From an uncultured Monoglobus sp. (GTDB lineage Bacteria; Bacillota; Clostridia; Monoglobales; Monoglobaceae), in contig CANQKC010000005.1 in assembly GCA_947624305.1 (NCBI GenBank), forward strand, positions 1 to 64,000: a stretch of DNA of 64,000 nucleotides. Reading direction: 5' to 3'. The notes under the pieces are model-generated. The model saw only the letters and a list, made by a program, of their open reading frames with translations, ran no database searches and had not been told where the DNA came from. Below are positions 16,472 to 25,812 of the stretch, one piece after another; within the stretch, counting starts at the first letter, position 1, and each line of letters begins with the position of its first letter. The position numbers were made by a program, and so were the translations under genes.

Positions 16472-17644
16472 ATGGACGATGAAAAGCTGCTTAAATGCCT
16501 GTGGCTTAACTGCTTTTGCGGCCACTCTCCGCATTTTATCGACAAATGCGTGAAAAGGCTCGGCAGTGCGGAGGCGATTTTTGACGGCATGGCCGATAAG
16601 GACGCGCTCAAGGAGACACTGGGCCTCAGGCACCTTGAATACCGCCGCAGGAACCTCAAAGAGGCCGAGGAGCTGCTTGAGACCTGCCGACGGAAAAATA
16701 TACGGATAATCCACATTTCCGACCCCGAATATCCGCGGCTCTTAAAAAACACATACGCGCCGCCGCAGATACTTTACGCCAAGGGTCTTGACGTGAATTT
16801 GAACGACCTGCTGACGATCTCGGTCGTGGGCACTCGCAAAGCGAGCGGCGACGCGAAAAAGTTCACCCGAAAGCTCTGCCGCGAGATGGCAGGGGAAGGG
16901 ATCGTGGTCGTGAGCGGCATGGCAAAGGGGCTTGACGCCGAGGCGCACAAAGGCGCTCTTGACGCGGGCCAGCTCACAGTCGCGGTTCTCGCGGGAGGAG
17001 TCGATCTTGTGTATCCCCGCGAAAACGCCGAGCTGTATGAAAAGATAGCCAAGCGGGGAATGATAATCTCGGAGCGGCCTCCCGAAATGAAAGGGCGCGG
17101 CTACTTTTATCAGGAGCGCAACCGCATTATAGCCGGTCTGTCATACGGCGTTGTGATAACCGAGGGCGGCGTCAAAAGCGGCACTTCGATCACAGTGAAA
17201 TACGCGCAGGAGTATAACCGCGACATATTCGCTGTTCCGGGCAGACCCGCGGACGACAACGCCGCGCTGCCGAACGGGCTTATTCATGACGGAGCGATAA
17301 CAACGCTTTCCGCCGCCGATGTGCTCGACGAGTACGGCGAGCGGTTCGGGGACCTGCTTGAGCGCGGGATCATGGAACTGAAACCGACCGAAAAGCCAGC
17401 TTTCAAGGCCGAAAATAAAGATAGTGATGAAAAACTTGCCGAAAAACCCGATTTTAGTGACAGCCCGCCGAACGAGAGAAAAATTCTTGAATTTTTATAC
17501 AACTTCGGCGCGCCCGCGCATATTGATGAAATAATAAGAAACACGGAGCTTAAGCCTTCCGAGGTAAACAGCGCGGTCGTGCTGCTTCAGCTTAAGGGCA
17601 GGTTGAGGCAACGCGCCGGAAATATGTATTCGCTTGAAATATAA
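16472..17644 (+). CDS. dprA: DNA processing protein DprA
   Basis: This 390-residue protein loads RecA on incoming single-stranded DNA during transformation. It has an N-terminal helical domain (about 1-80), a Rossmann core with VVGTRKASG, VVSGMAKGLDAEAHKGAL and YFYQERNRIIAGLSYG...SGTSITVKYA, a charged linker of about 40 residues, and a C-terminal winged helix (about 325-388). It is followed by topA in the usual Bacillota order. DprA is widespread also in bacteria not known to be competent. Confidence 0.95.
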   Translation: MDDEKLLKCLWLNCFCGHSPHFIDKCVKRLGSAEAIFDGMADKDALKETLGLRHLEYRRRNLKEAEELLETCRRKNIRIIHISDPEYPRLLKNTYAPPQILYAKGLDVNLNDLLTISVVGTRKASGDAKKFTRKLCREMAGEGIVVVSGMAKGLDAEAHKGALDAGQLTVAVLAGGVDLVYPRENAELYEKIAKRGMIISERPPEMKGRGYFYQERNRIIAGLSYGVVITEGGVKSGTSITVKYAQEYNRDIFAVPGRPADDNAALPNGLIHDGAITTLSAADVLDEYGERFGDLLERGIMELKPTEKPAFKAENKDSDEKLAEKPDFSDSPPNERKILEFLYNFGAPAHIDEIIRNTELKPSEVNSAVVLLQLKGRLRQRAGNMYSLEI

Positions 17645-17656
17645 CGGAGGATAATT

Positions 17657-19786
17657 ATGGCTGAAAAAAGAAAGACAACAAAAAAACCTGCCGAGAGAAA
17701 AAAGAAGCTGGTAATTGTGGAGTCGCCCACAAAGGTCAGCAGCGTTAAAAAGTATCTTGGCAGCTCTTACAACATAGAGGCGACCATGGGGCATCTTCGG
17801 GACCTGCCAAAGAGCCAGCTCGGAATAGATTTTGACAACAATTTTGAGCCGAAATATATCACGATCAGGGGCAAGGGCGACGTCATCGCGAAGCTCAAAA
17901 AGAAGGCGAAATCCGCCTCGGCGGTTTATCTCGCCACCGACCCCGACCGCGAGGGTGAGGCGATCTCGTGGCACCTGGCGCATATTTTGGGAATTGACCC
18001 GAAAAGCGCCTGCCGCATAACCTTTAACGAGGTCACAAAAGACGCGGTCAAAGAGGCTGTCAAGGACGCGAGAGCCATTGATATGGATCTGGTGGACGCG
18101 CAGCAGACGCGCCGCGTGCTTGACAGAATTGTGGGCTATCAGATAAGCCCGCTGCTTTGGAAAAAGGTCAAAAAGGGCCTGAGCGCCGGCAGAGTTCAGT
18201 CGGCTGTGACCCGCATGATCGTTGACCGCGAGCGTGAGATCGACGCGTTTGTGCCGCAGGAGTACTGGTCGATCGACGCGAAGCTGACGAACGAGAAGGG
18301 CAGACTTCCGTTTATCGCAAGGTTTCACGGCACCGCCGACGGAAAAAAGCTCCCGATCGAGGACGCCGAGACCGCGTCCGCAATCGTGAAGGAGCTTAAA
18401 GCATCGGATTTTAAGGTCGCAAAAATAACCAAGAAAGAGACAAAGCGCCGTCCCGCGCCGCCGTTTACCACGAGCACCATGCAGCAGGAGGCGTCGCGCA
18501 AGCTGAACTTCACCACCCGCCGCACCATGATGGCGGCGCAGCAGCTTTACGAGATGGGCTTTATAACCTATATGAGGACCGACTCTCTGCGCATAGCCGA
18601 GGTGGCTCAAAAAGACGCCATGTCGTATATATCCGAGAAATACGGCAGGGAGTTCCTGCCGCCCAAGCCCAGAGCATATAAAGCGAAAAAATCGGCGCAG
18701 GACGCGCACGAGGCGATAAGGCCGACGTTCGCGGCTAACTATCCCGAAAAATATAAGGAAACCTTCAAGCCCGACCAGTATAAGCTCTACCGCCTTATAT
18801 GGCAGCGGTTCATGGCGAGCCAGATGGCCGACGCGGTGTTTGACACGGTAAGCGTTGACGTGGCCGCCGGCAAATATTTGCTCAAGGCGAGCGGAAGTTC
18901 GGTCAAGTTCGCGGGCTTCACCACGCTCTATGTCGAGAGCAAGGACACCGAGGAAGAAAAAATGAAAAAGCTTCCCGCCCTCACCGAGGGGCAGCCGCTC
19001 AAGCTTTCCGAGCTCAAGCCCGAGCAGCACTTCACGCAGCCGCCCCCGCGCTACACCGAGGCGTCTCTGGTCAAGGCCATGGAGGAAGAGGGCATCGGAA
19101 GGCCGAGCACCTACGCGCCCACGATCGCGACGATAACCGCGCGCGGCTATGTCGCGAGGGAGAAGCGGACGCTGTTCCCGACCGAGCTCGGATATATCGT
19201 GACCGATCTGATGAAAGAGAATTTCAAAGACATTGTCGATCTGAAATTTACCGCCAACATGGAGGACAAGATCGAGGACGTCGCCAACGGCAGCAACGAC
19301 TGGCACGAGGTCGTGCGCGGCTTTTACGGCCCGTTTGAAAAGTCTCTCAAGGAGGCCGAGGAAAAAATAGGCAGCGTTGAGATAAAGGACGAGGTTTCGG
19401 ATGTCATCTGCGAGAAATGCGGACGGCATATGGTTTATAAGCAGGGCAGATTTGGCAAGTTCTTAGCCTGCCCCGGATTTCCCGAATGCCGCAACACCAA
19501 GCCGATAACGGTCGAGCTTGACGCTCCCTGCCCCAAATGCGGCGGCAAGGTGTTTGTCCGCAAATCCCGCAAGGGCGCGACGTTCTATTCGTGCGAAAAT
19601 TCGCCCGAGTGCGATTTTATCTCATGGGATGAGCCGACAAGCGAAAAATGCCCGCAGTGCGGAAGCGTTCTGATGAAAAAACGGGCGTTCCGCAGAGGCC
19701 CGATAAGCTATGTCTGCTATAACGAGGACTGCGGCTATGTTAGAAAGCCCGAAAGCAAATCAAAGAAAAAAACCGAAGAGGAATAA
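17657..19786 (+). CDS. topA: DNA topoisomerase I
   Basis: This 709-residue type IA topoisomerase relaxes negative supercoils. The TOPRIM domain is near the N-terminus ([32 protein letters not shown]), the active-site tyrosine lies in [14 protein letters not shown], and three C4 zinc ribbons sit at the C-terminus (CEKCG..., CPKCGG..., CPQCGS...). A long open frame exists on the opposite strand, but it is only a shadow of this gene's codon bias. Between dprA and trmFO, with gaps of 12 and 1 bases. Confidence 0.97.
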   Translation: MAEKRKTTKKPAERKKKLVIVESPTKVSSVKKYLGSSYNIEATMGHLRDLPKSQLGIDFDNNFEPKYITIRGKGDVIAKLKKKAKSASAVYLATDPDREGEAISWHLAHILGIDPKSACRITFNEVTKDAVKEAVKDARAIDMDLVDAQQTRRVLDRIVGYQISPLLWKKVKKGLSAGRVQSAVTRMIVDREREIDAFVPQEYWSIDAKLTNEKGRLPFIARFHGTADGKKLPIEDAETASAIVKELKASDFKVAKITKKETKRRPAPPFTTSTMQQEASRKLNFTTRRTMMAAQQLYEMGFITYMRTDSLRIAEVAQKDAMSYISEKYGREFLPPKPRAYKAKKSAQDAHEAIRPTFAANYPEKYKETFKPDQYKLYRLIWQRFMASQMADAVFDTVSVDVAAGKYLLKASGSSVKFAGFTTLYVESKDTEEEKMKKLPALTEGQPLKLSELKPEQHFTQPPPRYTEASLVKAMEEEGIGRPSTYAPTIATITARGYVAREKRTLFPTELGYIVTDLMKENFKDIVDLKFTANMEDKIEDVANGSNDWHEVVRGFYGPFEKSLKEAEEKIGSVEIKDEVSDVICEKCGRHMVYKQGRFGKFLACPGFPECRNTKPITVELDAPCPKCGGKVFVRKSRKGATFYSCENSPECDFISWDEPTSEKCPQCGSVLMKKRAFRRGPISYVCYNEDCGYVRKPESKSKKKTEEE

Positions 19787-19787
19787 T

Positions 19788-21083
19788 ATGAAGCTGAAGA
19801 TTATAGGAGCGGGGCTCGCGGGCTGCGAAGCCGCGTGGCAGGCGGCGGAAAGAGGGATCGACGTCACTCTTTGCGAGATGAAGCCCGAAAAATACTCTCC
19901 CGCCCACAAGAGCCCCGATTTCGCCGAGCTGGTTTGCAGCAACTCGTTAAGGGCGGACGGGATATATAACGCGGTCGGCCTGCTTAAAGAGGAAATGCGC
20001 CGTCTCGGCTCGCTGATCATGGCCTGCGCCGATGAGCATAAGGTCCCCGCCGGAAGCGCTCTGGCGGTTGACAGAGGCGGATTTTCAAAAGCCGTCACCG
20101 ACAGGATCAAGGCGCATGGCCGCATAACCGTCAAGTACGGCGAGGTCACGGAAATCGACCCCGATGAGAACGTCATAATCGCCGCGGGCCCGCTTGTTTC
20201 CGACAAGCTGGCCGAGAGCATTTCCGGGCTCGCGGGCGGAGCGTATCTCCACTTTTTTGACGCGGCCGCGCCGATAGTCAGCGCCGCGAGCATTGACATG
20301 ACAAAGGCGTTCAAGGCCGCGCGGTACGGCAAGGGCGGAGCGGATTATATCAACTGCCCCATGACCAAGGAGGAGTACCTGAAATTTTATAAAACGCTTA
20401 TTTCGGCCGAGACCGCCGAGCTTCACGAGTTTGAAAAAAACAACAAGGTTTTTGAGGGCTGCATGCCGATCGAGGTCATGGCGAAGCGCGGCGAGGACAC
20501 AATGCGCTACGGCCCGCTGAAGCCGGTCGGCCTTGATAACCCCGAGACCGGTGAAAAGTATTACGCCGTTGTTCAGCTCAGACAGGACGACGCCTCCGCG
20601 TCGATGTATAATATAGTCGGATTTCAGACCCATTTGAAATTCGGCGAGCAAAAGCGCGTTTTCGGCATGATACCGGGGCTTGAAAACGCGGAGTTCACGC
20701 GGTACGGAGTAATGCACCGGAACACTTATTTAAACTCGCCCGGGCTGCTTGCCGCGGATTACTCTCTTAAATCAAATCCGAACATATTTTTCGCGGGGCA
20801 GATCACCGGAGTCGAGGGATATGTGGAGTCCGCCTCAAGCGGCCTGCTCGCGGGGCGTTACGCAGCGGAGCGGCTAAAGGGGATGGCGCCCGATATTCTG
20901 CCGCCCGAGACCGCGATCGGCGCGCTCTCGCACTATATCTCAAACGAGGGCATAAGCGGCTTCCAGCCGATGAACGTGAATTACGGAATAATAACCCCTC
21001 TTTCCGAGAGGGTCAGAGACAAGCGCAGAAAGGCTGAGATGATAGCCGAGCGCTCGCTGAACATTATAGAAAAAATGAGGTGA
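19788..21083 (+). CDS. trmFO: Folate-dependent tRNA (uracil-5-)-methyltransferase TrmFO
   Basis: This 431-residue flavoprotein makes m5U54 in the tRNA T-loop using methylene-tetrahydrofolate. I take the ATG at 19788, one base after the topA stop, because the protein then starts with the FAD-binding loop [19 protein letters not shown]. Family motifs include [18 protein letters not shown], which carries the conserved cysteine, and [19 protein letters not shown]. The topA-trmFO order is common in Bacillota. Confidence 0.96.
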   Translation: MKLKIIGAGLAGCEAAWQAAERGIDVTLCEMKPEKYSPAHKSPDFAELVCSNSLRADGIYNAVGLLKEEMRRLGSLIMACADEHKVPAGSALAVDRGGFSKAVTDRIKAHGRITVKYGEVTEIDPDENVIIAAGPLVSDKLAESISGLAGGAYLHFFDAAAPIVSAASIDMTKAFKAARYGKGGADYINCPMTKEEYLKFYKTLISAETAELHEFEKNNKVFEGCMPIEVMAKRGEDTMRYGPLKPVGLDNPETGEKYYAVVQLRQDDASASMYNIVGFQTHLKFGEQKRVFGMIPGLENAEFTRYGVMHRNTYLNSPGLLAADYSLKSNPNIFFAGQITGVEGYVESASSGLLAGRYAAERLKGMAPDILPPETAIGALSHYISNEGISGFQPMNVNYGIITPLSERVRDKRRKAEMIAERSLNIIEKMR

Positions 21084-21087
21084 TAAA

Positions 21088-22011
21088 ATGCCTATTAAAA
21101 TAGCGAATGATTTGCCCGCGACGGACATATTGAATAATGAGAACATATTTGTTATGACCGAGACCCGCGCGATCACGCAGGAGATAAGGCCGCTTGAGAT
21201 TTTGATCTTAAATCTGATGCCGACCAAGATCGACACCGAAACGCAGCTTATGAGAATGCTCGGCAACACACCGCTTCAGATAAACATAAGTCTGATGAGG
21301 ACCAAAAGCTATGAGTCGAAGAACACGCCGAAGAGCCATCTGGACTCGTTTTACAACACATTCGACGCGTACAAAAACAGGAAGTTTGACGGCCTTATCA
21401 TAACCGGCGCGCCGGTTGAGCATATGCCATTTGAGGAGGTCGATTACTGGGACGAGCTCTGCGAGATCATGGAGTGGTCAAAGAGCAACGTCACGTCCAC
21501 CTTCCATATATGCTGGGGAGCGCAGGCCGCGCTTTACTACCATTACGGAATTCCGAAATATGATCTCAAGGAAAAAATGTTCGGTATCTACGAGCATTAT
21601 GTTGTTCCGGAAAAAAAGCGCAAAATTCTGCTCCGCGGCTTTGACGACAAATTTTACGCGCCGCACTCGCGGCATACCGAGGTTCGGGCTGAGGACATCG
21701 AAAAGGTGCCCGAGCTTGAGATACTTGCCGTGTCGGACGAGGCGGGAGTGTATATCGTGACCGCCAAGAGCGAGCGGCAGTTCTTTGTGACCGGTCACTC
21801 GGAATATGACAATATCACGCTTGCGAACGAGTATTTCAGAGATAAGGAAAAGGGGCTTGACATAAAGGTCCCCAAGAACTATTTCAAGAATGACGACCCG
21901 ACGACCGAGCCTAAGAACACATGGCGCGCCCACGCCAATCTGCTCTACTCGAACTGGCTGAATTATTTCGTTTACCAGACCACGCCGTATAACATCAGCG
22001 AGATCAAATAA
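21088..22011 (+). CDS. metAA: Homoserine O-acetyltransferase (MetA family)
   Basis: This 307-residue enzyme acylates homoserine, the first committed step of methionine synthesis. The nucleophile is Cys142 (ICWGAQ), with the His in SRHTEVR and Glu in GHSEYD completing the active site. Residue 111 is Glu (GAPVEH); published work on this family ties Glu111 to acetyl-CoA and Gly111 to succinyl-CoA, so acetylation is expected even though many databases label the family succinyltransferase. GAGGTG lies four to ten bases before the start, and trmFO ends four bases upstream. No other methionine gene is nearby. Confidence 0.93.
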   Translation: MPIKIANDLPATDILNNENIFVMTETRAITQEIRPLEILILNLMPTKIDTETQLMRMLGNTPLQINISLMRTKSYESKNTPKSHLDSFYNTFDAYKNRKFDGLIITGAPVEHMPFEEVDYWDELCEIMEWSKSNVTSTFHICWGAQAALYYHYGIPKYDLKEKMFGIYEHYVVPEKKRKILLRGFDDKFYAPHSRHTEVRAEDIEKVPELEILAVSDEAGVYIVTAKSERQFFVTGHSEYDNITLANEYFRDKEKGLDIKVPKNYFKNDDPTTEPKNTWRAHANLLYSNWLNYFVYQTTPYNISEIK

Positions 22012-22013
22012 CA

Positions 22014-22043
22014 AATACGCGCCCCGAAAACGGAGCGCGTATT
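22014..22043. terminator. Bidirectional terminator after metAA
   Basis: AATACGCGC pairs with GCGCGTATT around a CCG-AAAA-CGG top (one mismatch), between two convergent genes. Confidence 0.8.
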
Positions 22044-22057
22044 TATATGGGTAAGAT

Positions 22058-22756
22058 CTATTCTTCAAGCAGCACGCAGCCGCAGAAGCCTTCCTCGGGC
22101 TGGAAACATTTTATGTAAAGGTTTTTGTCGACCTCGCGGCTGTAGCAGTGCATTTCGCGCTGGCCGCCGTTCAGCGCGACATCCGCATATACGACCAGCC
22201 ACCTCTTATCGCCGTTTGTGAATACTTCATAGAACGAGCGGTCGGTCATTTCCTCTATCGTTTTGCCCTCAATCACTTCCATCTGCTTGTTGCAGTAGCG
22301 GAAGATAAAATCAACGCCGTGGCCCGCCTCGTCAAATTTAAGCTCGATAACGCAGAACGCCACCGGCAGATCGTCAAAGCAGGAAAATTTTTGGCGGATG
22401 CGCTCATAGGTCATGCGCGACTTCTCGCGCGGGCTGTTCATTATCCGCTCGGCGTTCAGCTTGTGTTCGCCGGGAGTTCGCACCCTGCCATTGAAGGAAG
22501 CGCCGTCGCTCATAGTGTAGACGCCGTTGTTGATGTTGACGATATAATTTTCGGCCAGATACACTCCCTTGTTGACATTCAGCATGACCGCGGAGTCGGC
22601 TGTTTCGGCCGCGACAGTCTTCGCGGGGATGTATGTGTGAACGACCCGCCCGTCAACAAGGTGCAGGGCGTTGTTGCGGCCGTCTCTTTTGATATAGACA
22701 ATATCTTTGGGTTCTATTCCGCTTTTTTTAAAAAGGTTTGAACATTTATTCAGCAT
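22058..22756 (-). CDS. LytTR-like plus PAS-like regulatory protein
   Basis: This 232-residue soluble protein starts at ATG 22756, with AAGGTG at proper spacing; a GTG nine bases upstream overlaps the site and is less likely. Residues about 15-100 resemble a LytTR DNA-binding domain (DIVYIKRDGRNNALHLVDGR, later VYLAENYIVNINNGVYTMSDG). Residues about 125-225 resemble a PAS fold (LPVAFCVIELKFDEAG...FIFRYCNKQMEVIEG). No receiver domain or membrane segment is present. If right, this is a one-component sensor with the DNA-binding domain first, an uncommon order. Target and ligand are unknown. It diverges from the possible structured RNA at 22.95 kb. Confidence 0.6.
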   Translation of the reverse strand: MLNKCSNLFKKSGIEPKDIVYIKRDGRNNALHLVDGRVVHTYIPAKTVAAETADSAVMLNVNKGVYLAENYIVNINNGVYTMSDGASFNGRVRTPGEHKLNAERIMNSPREKSRMTYERIRQKFSCFDDLPVAFCVIELKFDEAGHGVDFIFRYCNKQMEVIEGKTIEEMTDRSFYEVFTNGDKRWLVVYADVALNGGQREMHCYSREVDKNLYIKCFQPEEGFCGCVLLEE

Positions 22757-22913
22757 ATTGATCACCTTCTTTTTGATGTTTACAAAATTATTATAGCATA
22801 TTACAAAATAAAAGTCAAATATTTTTTTCTAAAACAAATAAAAATATTAAAAATTATTTTTAAAAGCTTTAATTTGAAATATTAAAATTGCCGAAAATTT
22901 TTAACAAAAAACC

Positions 22914-22942
22914 TTGACTTTTAAAAATTTTTATAATATAAT
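22914..22942 (+). promoter_or_regulatory. Promoter of possible noncoding RNA
   Basis: TTGACT (22914-22919) and TATAAT (22937-22942) with a 17-bp spacer. No gene with a ribosome binding site follows for about 400 bases. Confidence 0.75.
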
Positions 22943-22947
22943 ATGAT

Positions 22948-23290
22948 TAAAACTCAATAATAATTTCGCGTAAAATATTTGTAATGATTAAATACAGCGA
23001 AAGGAGGGCGGTTTTTTAACAATTCGTGTCCAAACGCGCGGAATTATTATTGGAACGATAAAACAAATCGGTTTGAATTTTGCGCGTCGGAATTATAAAG
23101 CTGCTTTGATGTGTAACAAATTCACCACAACCAAATAAGCGCGAAAGCTCGTAGGCGCGGCACATTCCGCAGGTACTTTTAACAAAAGTCTCAGCCCGCG
23201 GAGGCAGTCGATTTTCAATCAAAGGCGCATAATTTCAAATAAAGTGATTTTTAAACAAAAAACGGCGGCTGATCAACGCCGTTTTTTTGC
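22948..23290 (+). ncRNA. Candidate structured RNA of about 340 nt
   Basis: In the 588-base gap between the LytTR-like gene and 23354, a good promoter and a strong intrinsic terminator (23261-23288) bracket a segment without a credible ORF. It can form several local hairpins: CGAT/ATCG near 23056-23070 inside an outer ACGCGC/GCGCGT pairing (23034-23039 with 23082-23087), GCGG/CCGC near 23157-23169, and ACTTTT/AAAAGT near 23174-23188. I compared it by eye with tmRNA, RNase P, 6S, SRP and common riboswitch consensuses and found no match. It could be a free small RNA or a terminating leader for the gene at 23354. Confidence 0.4.
23261..23288 (+). terminator. Intrinsic terminator of candidate RNA
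   Basis: AACGGCG (23261-23267) pairs with CGCCGTT (23277-23283), and a run of seven T follows. It lies 66 bases before the next start codon. Confidence 0.85.
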
Positions 23291-23353
23291 TGCCTTAAAA
23301 TAATGTCACGAAATTAATATTCCCGAATAGAATAATTCAGGAAGGTGATTTTT

Positions 23354-24019
23354 ATGAACGGTTTTTTCAAAGGAGTAAACGCGGGCGCCGCGGATAACGA
23401 AAACGAGACAATGCGCCCCAAGGAGCCGCCGACGGTCAGAATGCAGACGGAGCCGTTTAACGCGCCGAGGTACGCTCTTCCCGAGGCGCCCGAAAGCGTG
23501 TACGCGCCGACGTTGCCCGAAAGACCCGAAACCGAGATCACGGACTCGGATTATTATGGCGAGGAGGCTGCTTTTTCAAATCCGGGCGAATCGCAGCGCG
23601 AGTCGATCGAGGGCGTGGCGGTCGATGAGATCACTCCGCCGTTTTCGGGCAAGGGCGGCATGGTGGTCCAGACGTTTCTGGCCCGCCGCGCGATCCCGCT
23701 CGAGAACGTCAAGGTGACGGTGAGCTCGGTCGAGGACTCGCCCGTTAAGGTCAGCGAGGTCAGATACACGGACTCAAGCGGCAAGACAGAAAAAATTTAT
23801 CTGCCCGCTCCCGATATGTATTTGTCAATGCAGGCGCAGGACACCATTCAGCCGTACGCGATCTATAAAATAAACGCCGAACTTGACGGATACATGGTTG
23901 AGCCCCGCATAAGCGGCGGCGGGGACGTGACCGCGCTTGTTTTTGACAATATTTGCTCAATACAGAATGTTGAGATGATACCGGTGGATGAGGACATGGG
24001 CGCGAAATCGGACGTTTAG
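23354..24019 (+). CDS. Proline-rich protein with carboxypeptidase-regulatory-like domain
   Basis: This 221-residue protein begins at ATG 23354 behind GGAAGGTG. No signal peptide is seen. The first half (about 1-105) is rich in Pro, Glu and Ala and is probably unstructured. The second half (about 105-210: GKGGMVVQTFLARRAIPLENVKV and following) looks like a carboxypeptidase-regulatory-like beta-sandwich. It is immediately followed (11 bases) by the SpoIID-fold/peptidoglycan-binding gene, so a spore or wall-surface role is likely. Function not known. Confidence 0.7.
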   Translation: MNGFFKGVNAGAADNENETMRPKEPPTVRMQTEPFNAPRYALPEAPESVYAPTLPERPETEITDSDYYGEEAAFSNPGESQRESIEGVAVDEITPPFSGKGGMVVQTFLARRAIPLENVKVTVSSVEDSPVKVSEVRYTDSSGKTEKIYLPAPDMYLSMQAQDTIQPYAIYKINAELDGYMVEPRISGGGDVTALVFDNICSIQNVEMIPVDEDMGAKSDV

Positions 24020-24030
24020 GGGGTGGCGTT

Positions 24031-25446
24031 TTGGATCTTAGAGTTAGAATTCCCGAAACGATCGTGGTTCATCTCGGCGCGCCCGAGGACACCTCGGCGC
24101 AGAATGTGACCGTTCCCTTCGCGGATTATATCAAAAATGTGGCTTCAAGCGAGATCTATCCCACATGGCCCGAAAACGCCATAATCGCCAACATACTGGC
24201 GCAGATAACCTTCGCGCTGAACCGCGTCACGACCGAGCATTACCGCAGTCAGGGATATAATTTTGACATTACAAATATCGAGGCCTACGATCAGGCGTTT
24301 AACTACGGCAGGGATTATTTTGAAAATATCGGGCAGATCGTGGATGAGATCTTTAACAGCTACATAGTGAGAGGCGACAACTTTTTCCCGATTTTTCCGA
24401 GATACTGCAACGGAACAACGTCGACCTGCCCGGGCGGACTTTCGCAGTGGGGCACGGTTGATCTGGCAAACCGCGGCTACTCGCCGATCGAAATATTAAG
24501 ATATTACTACGGTGAGGACATTAAACTGGTCGAGAACGCGCCGGTTGAGGATGTTCCCGACACTTATCCGGGTGCTGTGCTTAAGGTGGGCGATCAGGGC
24601 TTTAACGTGAAGAGGATGCAGATACAGCTTAACAGAATATCGAGAAATTATCCCGCTATTCCCAAAATCGCGTATCCCGACGGTTATTTTGATGTGATAA
24701 CCGAGGACGCGGTTAAGGCGTTTCAGCGTATCTTTAATCTGACCCCTGACGGAATTATAGGAAACGCCACTTGGTACAGGGTCAACAAGATTTACAACGC
24801 GGTTAAACGGCTGTCGGAGCTTGACGCCGAGGGACTGACGGTTGATGAGGTGAACCGCCAGTACGCGGGTGTTCTGCAAAACGGCGATCAAGGCCCGGGC
24901 GTTCAGCTTATCCAGTATTATTTAAGTTTTGTCGCCACTTTTAACGACTATATTCCGCAGACCGCCACGGACGGGATATTCGGCCCGTCGACCGAGAACG
25001 CGGTGCGGGCCTTTCAGACCGCTTACGGCGTTCCGGTGACCGGAGTTGTTGACGAGGAGACATGGAACAGGCTGTACTCAGTCTACCGCTCGATCGTGAC
25101 AGGACTGCCCGAGGACTATGCCGGAAGCAATGTTATTCCGTTTCAGGGCAATGTGCTGACCCGAGGCTCAAGCGACCCCGAGGTCCGCACTCTGCAAACG
25201 TATCTCGCCGCGATCGCGGATGTTTATAACGAAATTCCAAAGCCCGCGATAACCGGCTATTTCGGCTCGGAGACCGAGCAGGCGGTGGTCGCGTATCAAA
25301 ATTTGTTCGGACTGCCGCCGCGGGGCACGGTTGGGCCGATAACATGGGACAGCATAGCCTCGCTTTATTCGGATATTATAAACGGAAACCAGCGGTCTGC
25401 GGGCCAGTATCCCGGCTATGTCATGTCGGAGAACAGCGGAGGTTAA
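24031..25446 (+). CDS. SpoIID-fold protein with three peptidoglycan-binding domains
   Basis: This 471-residue protein uses TTG at 24031, directly behind AGGGGGTGG. Residues about 25-185 resemble the SpoIID lytic transglycosylase fold: ADYIKNVASSEIYPTWPENA carries the Glu matching the SpoIID catalytic acid, and LSQWGTVDLANRGYSPIEILRYYYG matches its C-terminal block. Three PG_binding_1 repeats follow (about 190-255, 283-350, 370-440), each with a D-G-x-F/I-G...AVxAFQ pattern. No signal peptide is evident, so the protein may act in the mother cell or leave by another route. It probably remodels or binds wall during sporulation; this is inference. Confidence 0.75.
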   Translation: MDLRVRIPETIVVHLGAPEDTSAQNVTVPFADYIKNVASSEIYPTWPENAIIANILAQITFALNRVTTEHYRSQGYNFDITNIEAYDQAFNYGRDYFENIGQIVDEIFNSYIVRGDNFFPIFPRYCNGTTSTCPGGLSQWGTVDLANRGYSPIEILRYYYGEDIKLVENAPVEDVPDTYPGAVLKVGDQGFNVKRMQIQLNRISRNYPAIPKIAYPDGYFDVITEDAVKAFQRIFNLTPDGIIGNATWYRVNKIYNAVKRLSELDAEGLTVDEVNRQYAGVLQNGDQGPGVQLIQYYLSFVATFNDYIPQTATDGIFGPSTENAVRAFQTAYGVPVTGVVDEETWNRLYSVYRSIVTGLPEDYAGSNVIPFQGNVLTRGSSDPEVRTLQTYLAAIADVYNEIPKPAITGYFGSETEQAVVAYQNLFGLPPRGTVGPITWDSIASLYSDIINGNQRSAGQYPGYVMSENSGG

Positions 25447-25447
25447 T

Positions 25448-25687
25448 ATGAGTTCGGGATTTATTTCGATCAACAACGACAGAGAAAACGTTTTTGAGCT
25501 TCAGTCGATGATAAGAGAGATAAGCAAAATCGAAAACGGCGTCAGGCTTATCAACCCGGACGGACTTTTCCTGAGCGAGACAGCCGGGGCGGTCGGCGAG
25601 ATACAAAAGCTGCTCGGGATAAGGCAAACCGGCGAGGTCGACCTTGAGACGTGGAACGGCATAGTCGGGATGCTCCGCGACGCGTAG
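25448..25687 (+). CDS. Small peptidoglycan-binding-domain protein
   Basis: This 79-residue protein begins at ATG 25448, one base after the upstream stop, with GGAGG overlapping that stop region. It is essentially a single PG_binding_1-like unit (LINPDGLFLSETAGAVGEIQKLLGIRQTGEVDLETWNGIV). It closes the three-gene locus 23354-25687. It may bind wall as an accessory to the SpoIID-like protein. No catalytic domain. Confidence 0.75.
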   Translation: MSSGFISINNDRENVFELQSMIREISKIENGVRLINPDGLFLSETAGAVGEIQKLLGIRQTGEVDLETWNGIVGMLRDA

Positions 25688-25732
25688 GGGCCGCCTTAAT
25701 AAACTCGGCGCTGATTTGGAGCTGATTGGGCC

Positions 25733-25761
25733 TTGCAAAATGTTCTTTTTTGTTATATAAT
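25733..25761 (+). promoter_or_regulatory. Promoter of larB
   Basis: TTGCAA (25733-25738) and TATAAT (25756-25761) with a 17-bp spacer, about 50 bases before the larB ATG. Confidence 0.72.
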
Positions 25762-25812
25762 AGACATAAGAAAAACTTCGCTCCGCACAAGGAGCGTTTC
25801 GGAGATGATATT

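Noticed and set aside
17495-19429. Long open frame (644 codons) antisense to topA
   Set aside because: The product is Arg/Leu/Gly-rich with no domain; it mirrors topA codon bias, and topA is unmistakable.
23016-23222. Cys-containing 68-codon minus-strand frame inside the candidate RNA
   Set aside because: There is no ribosome binding site or promoter on that strand; the plus strand has both a promoter and a terminator.
22948-23290. tmRNA, RNase P RNA, 6S RNA or a c-di-AMP riboswitch
   Set aside because: None of their conserved core strings is visible: no tRNA-like end, no GAGGAAAGTCC block, no ydaO-type core.
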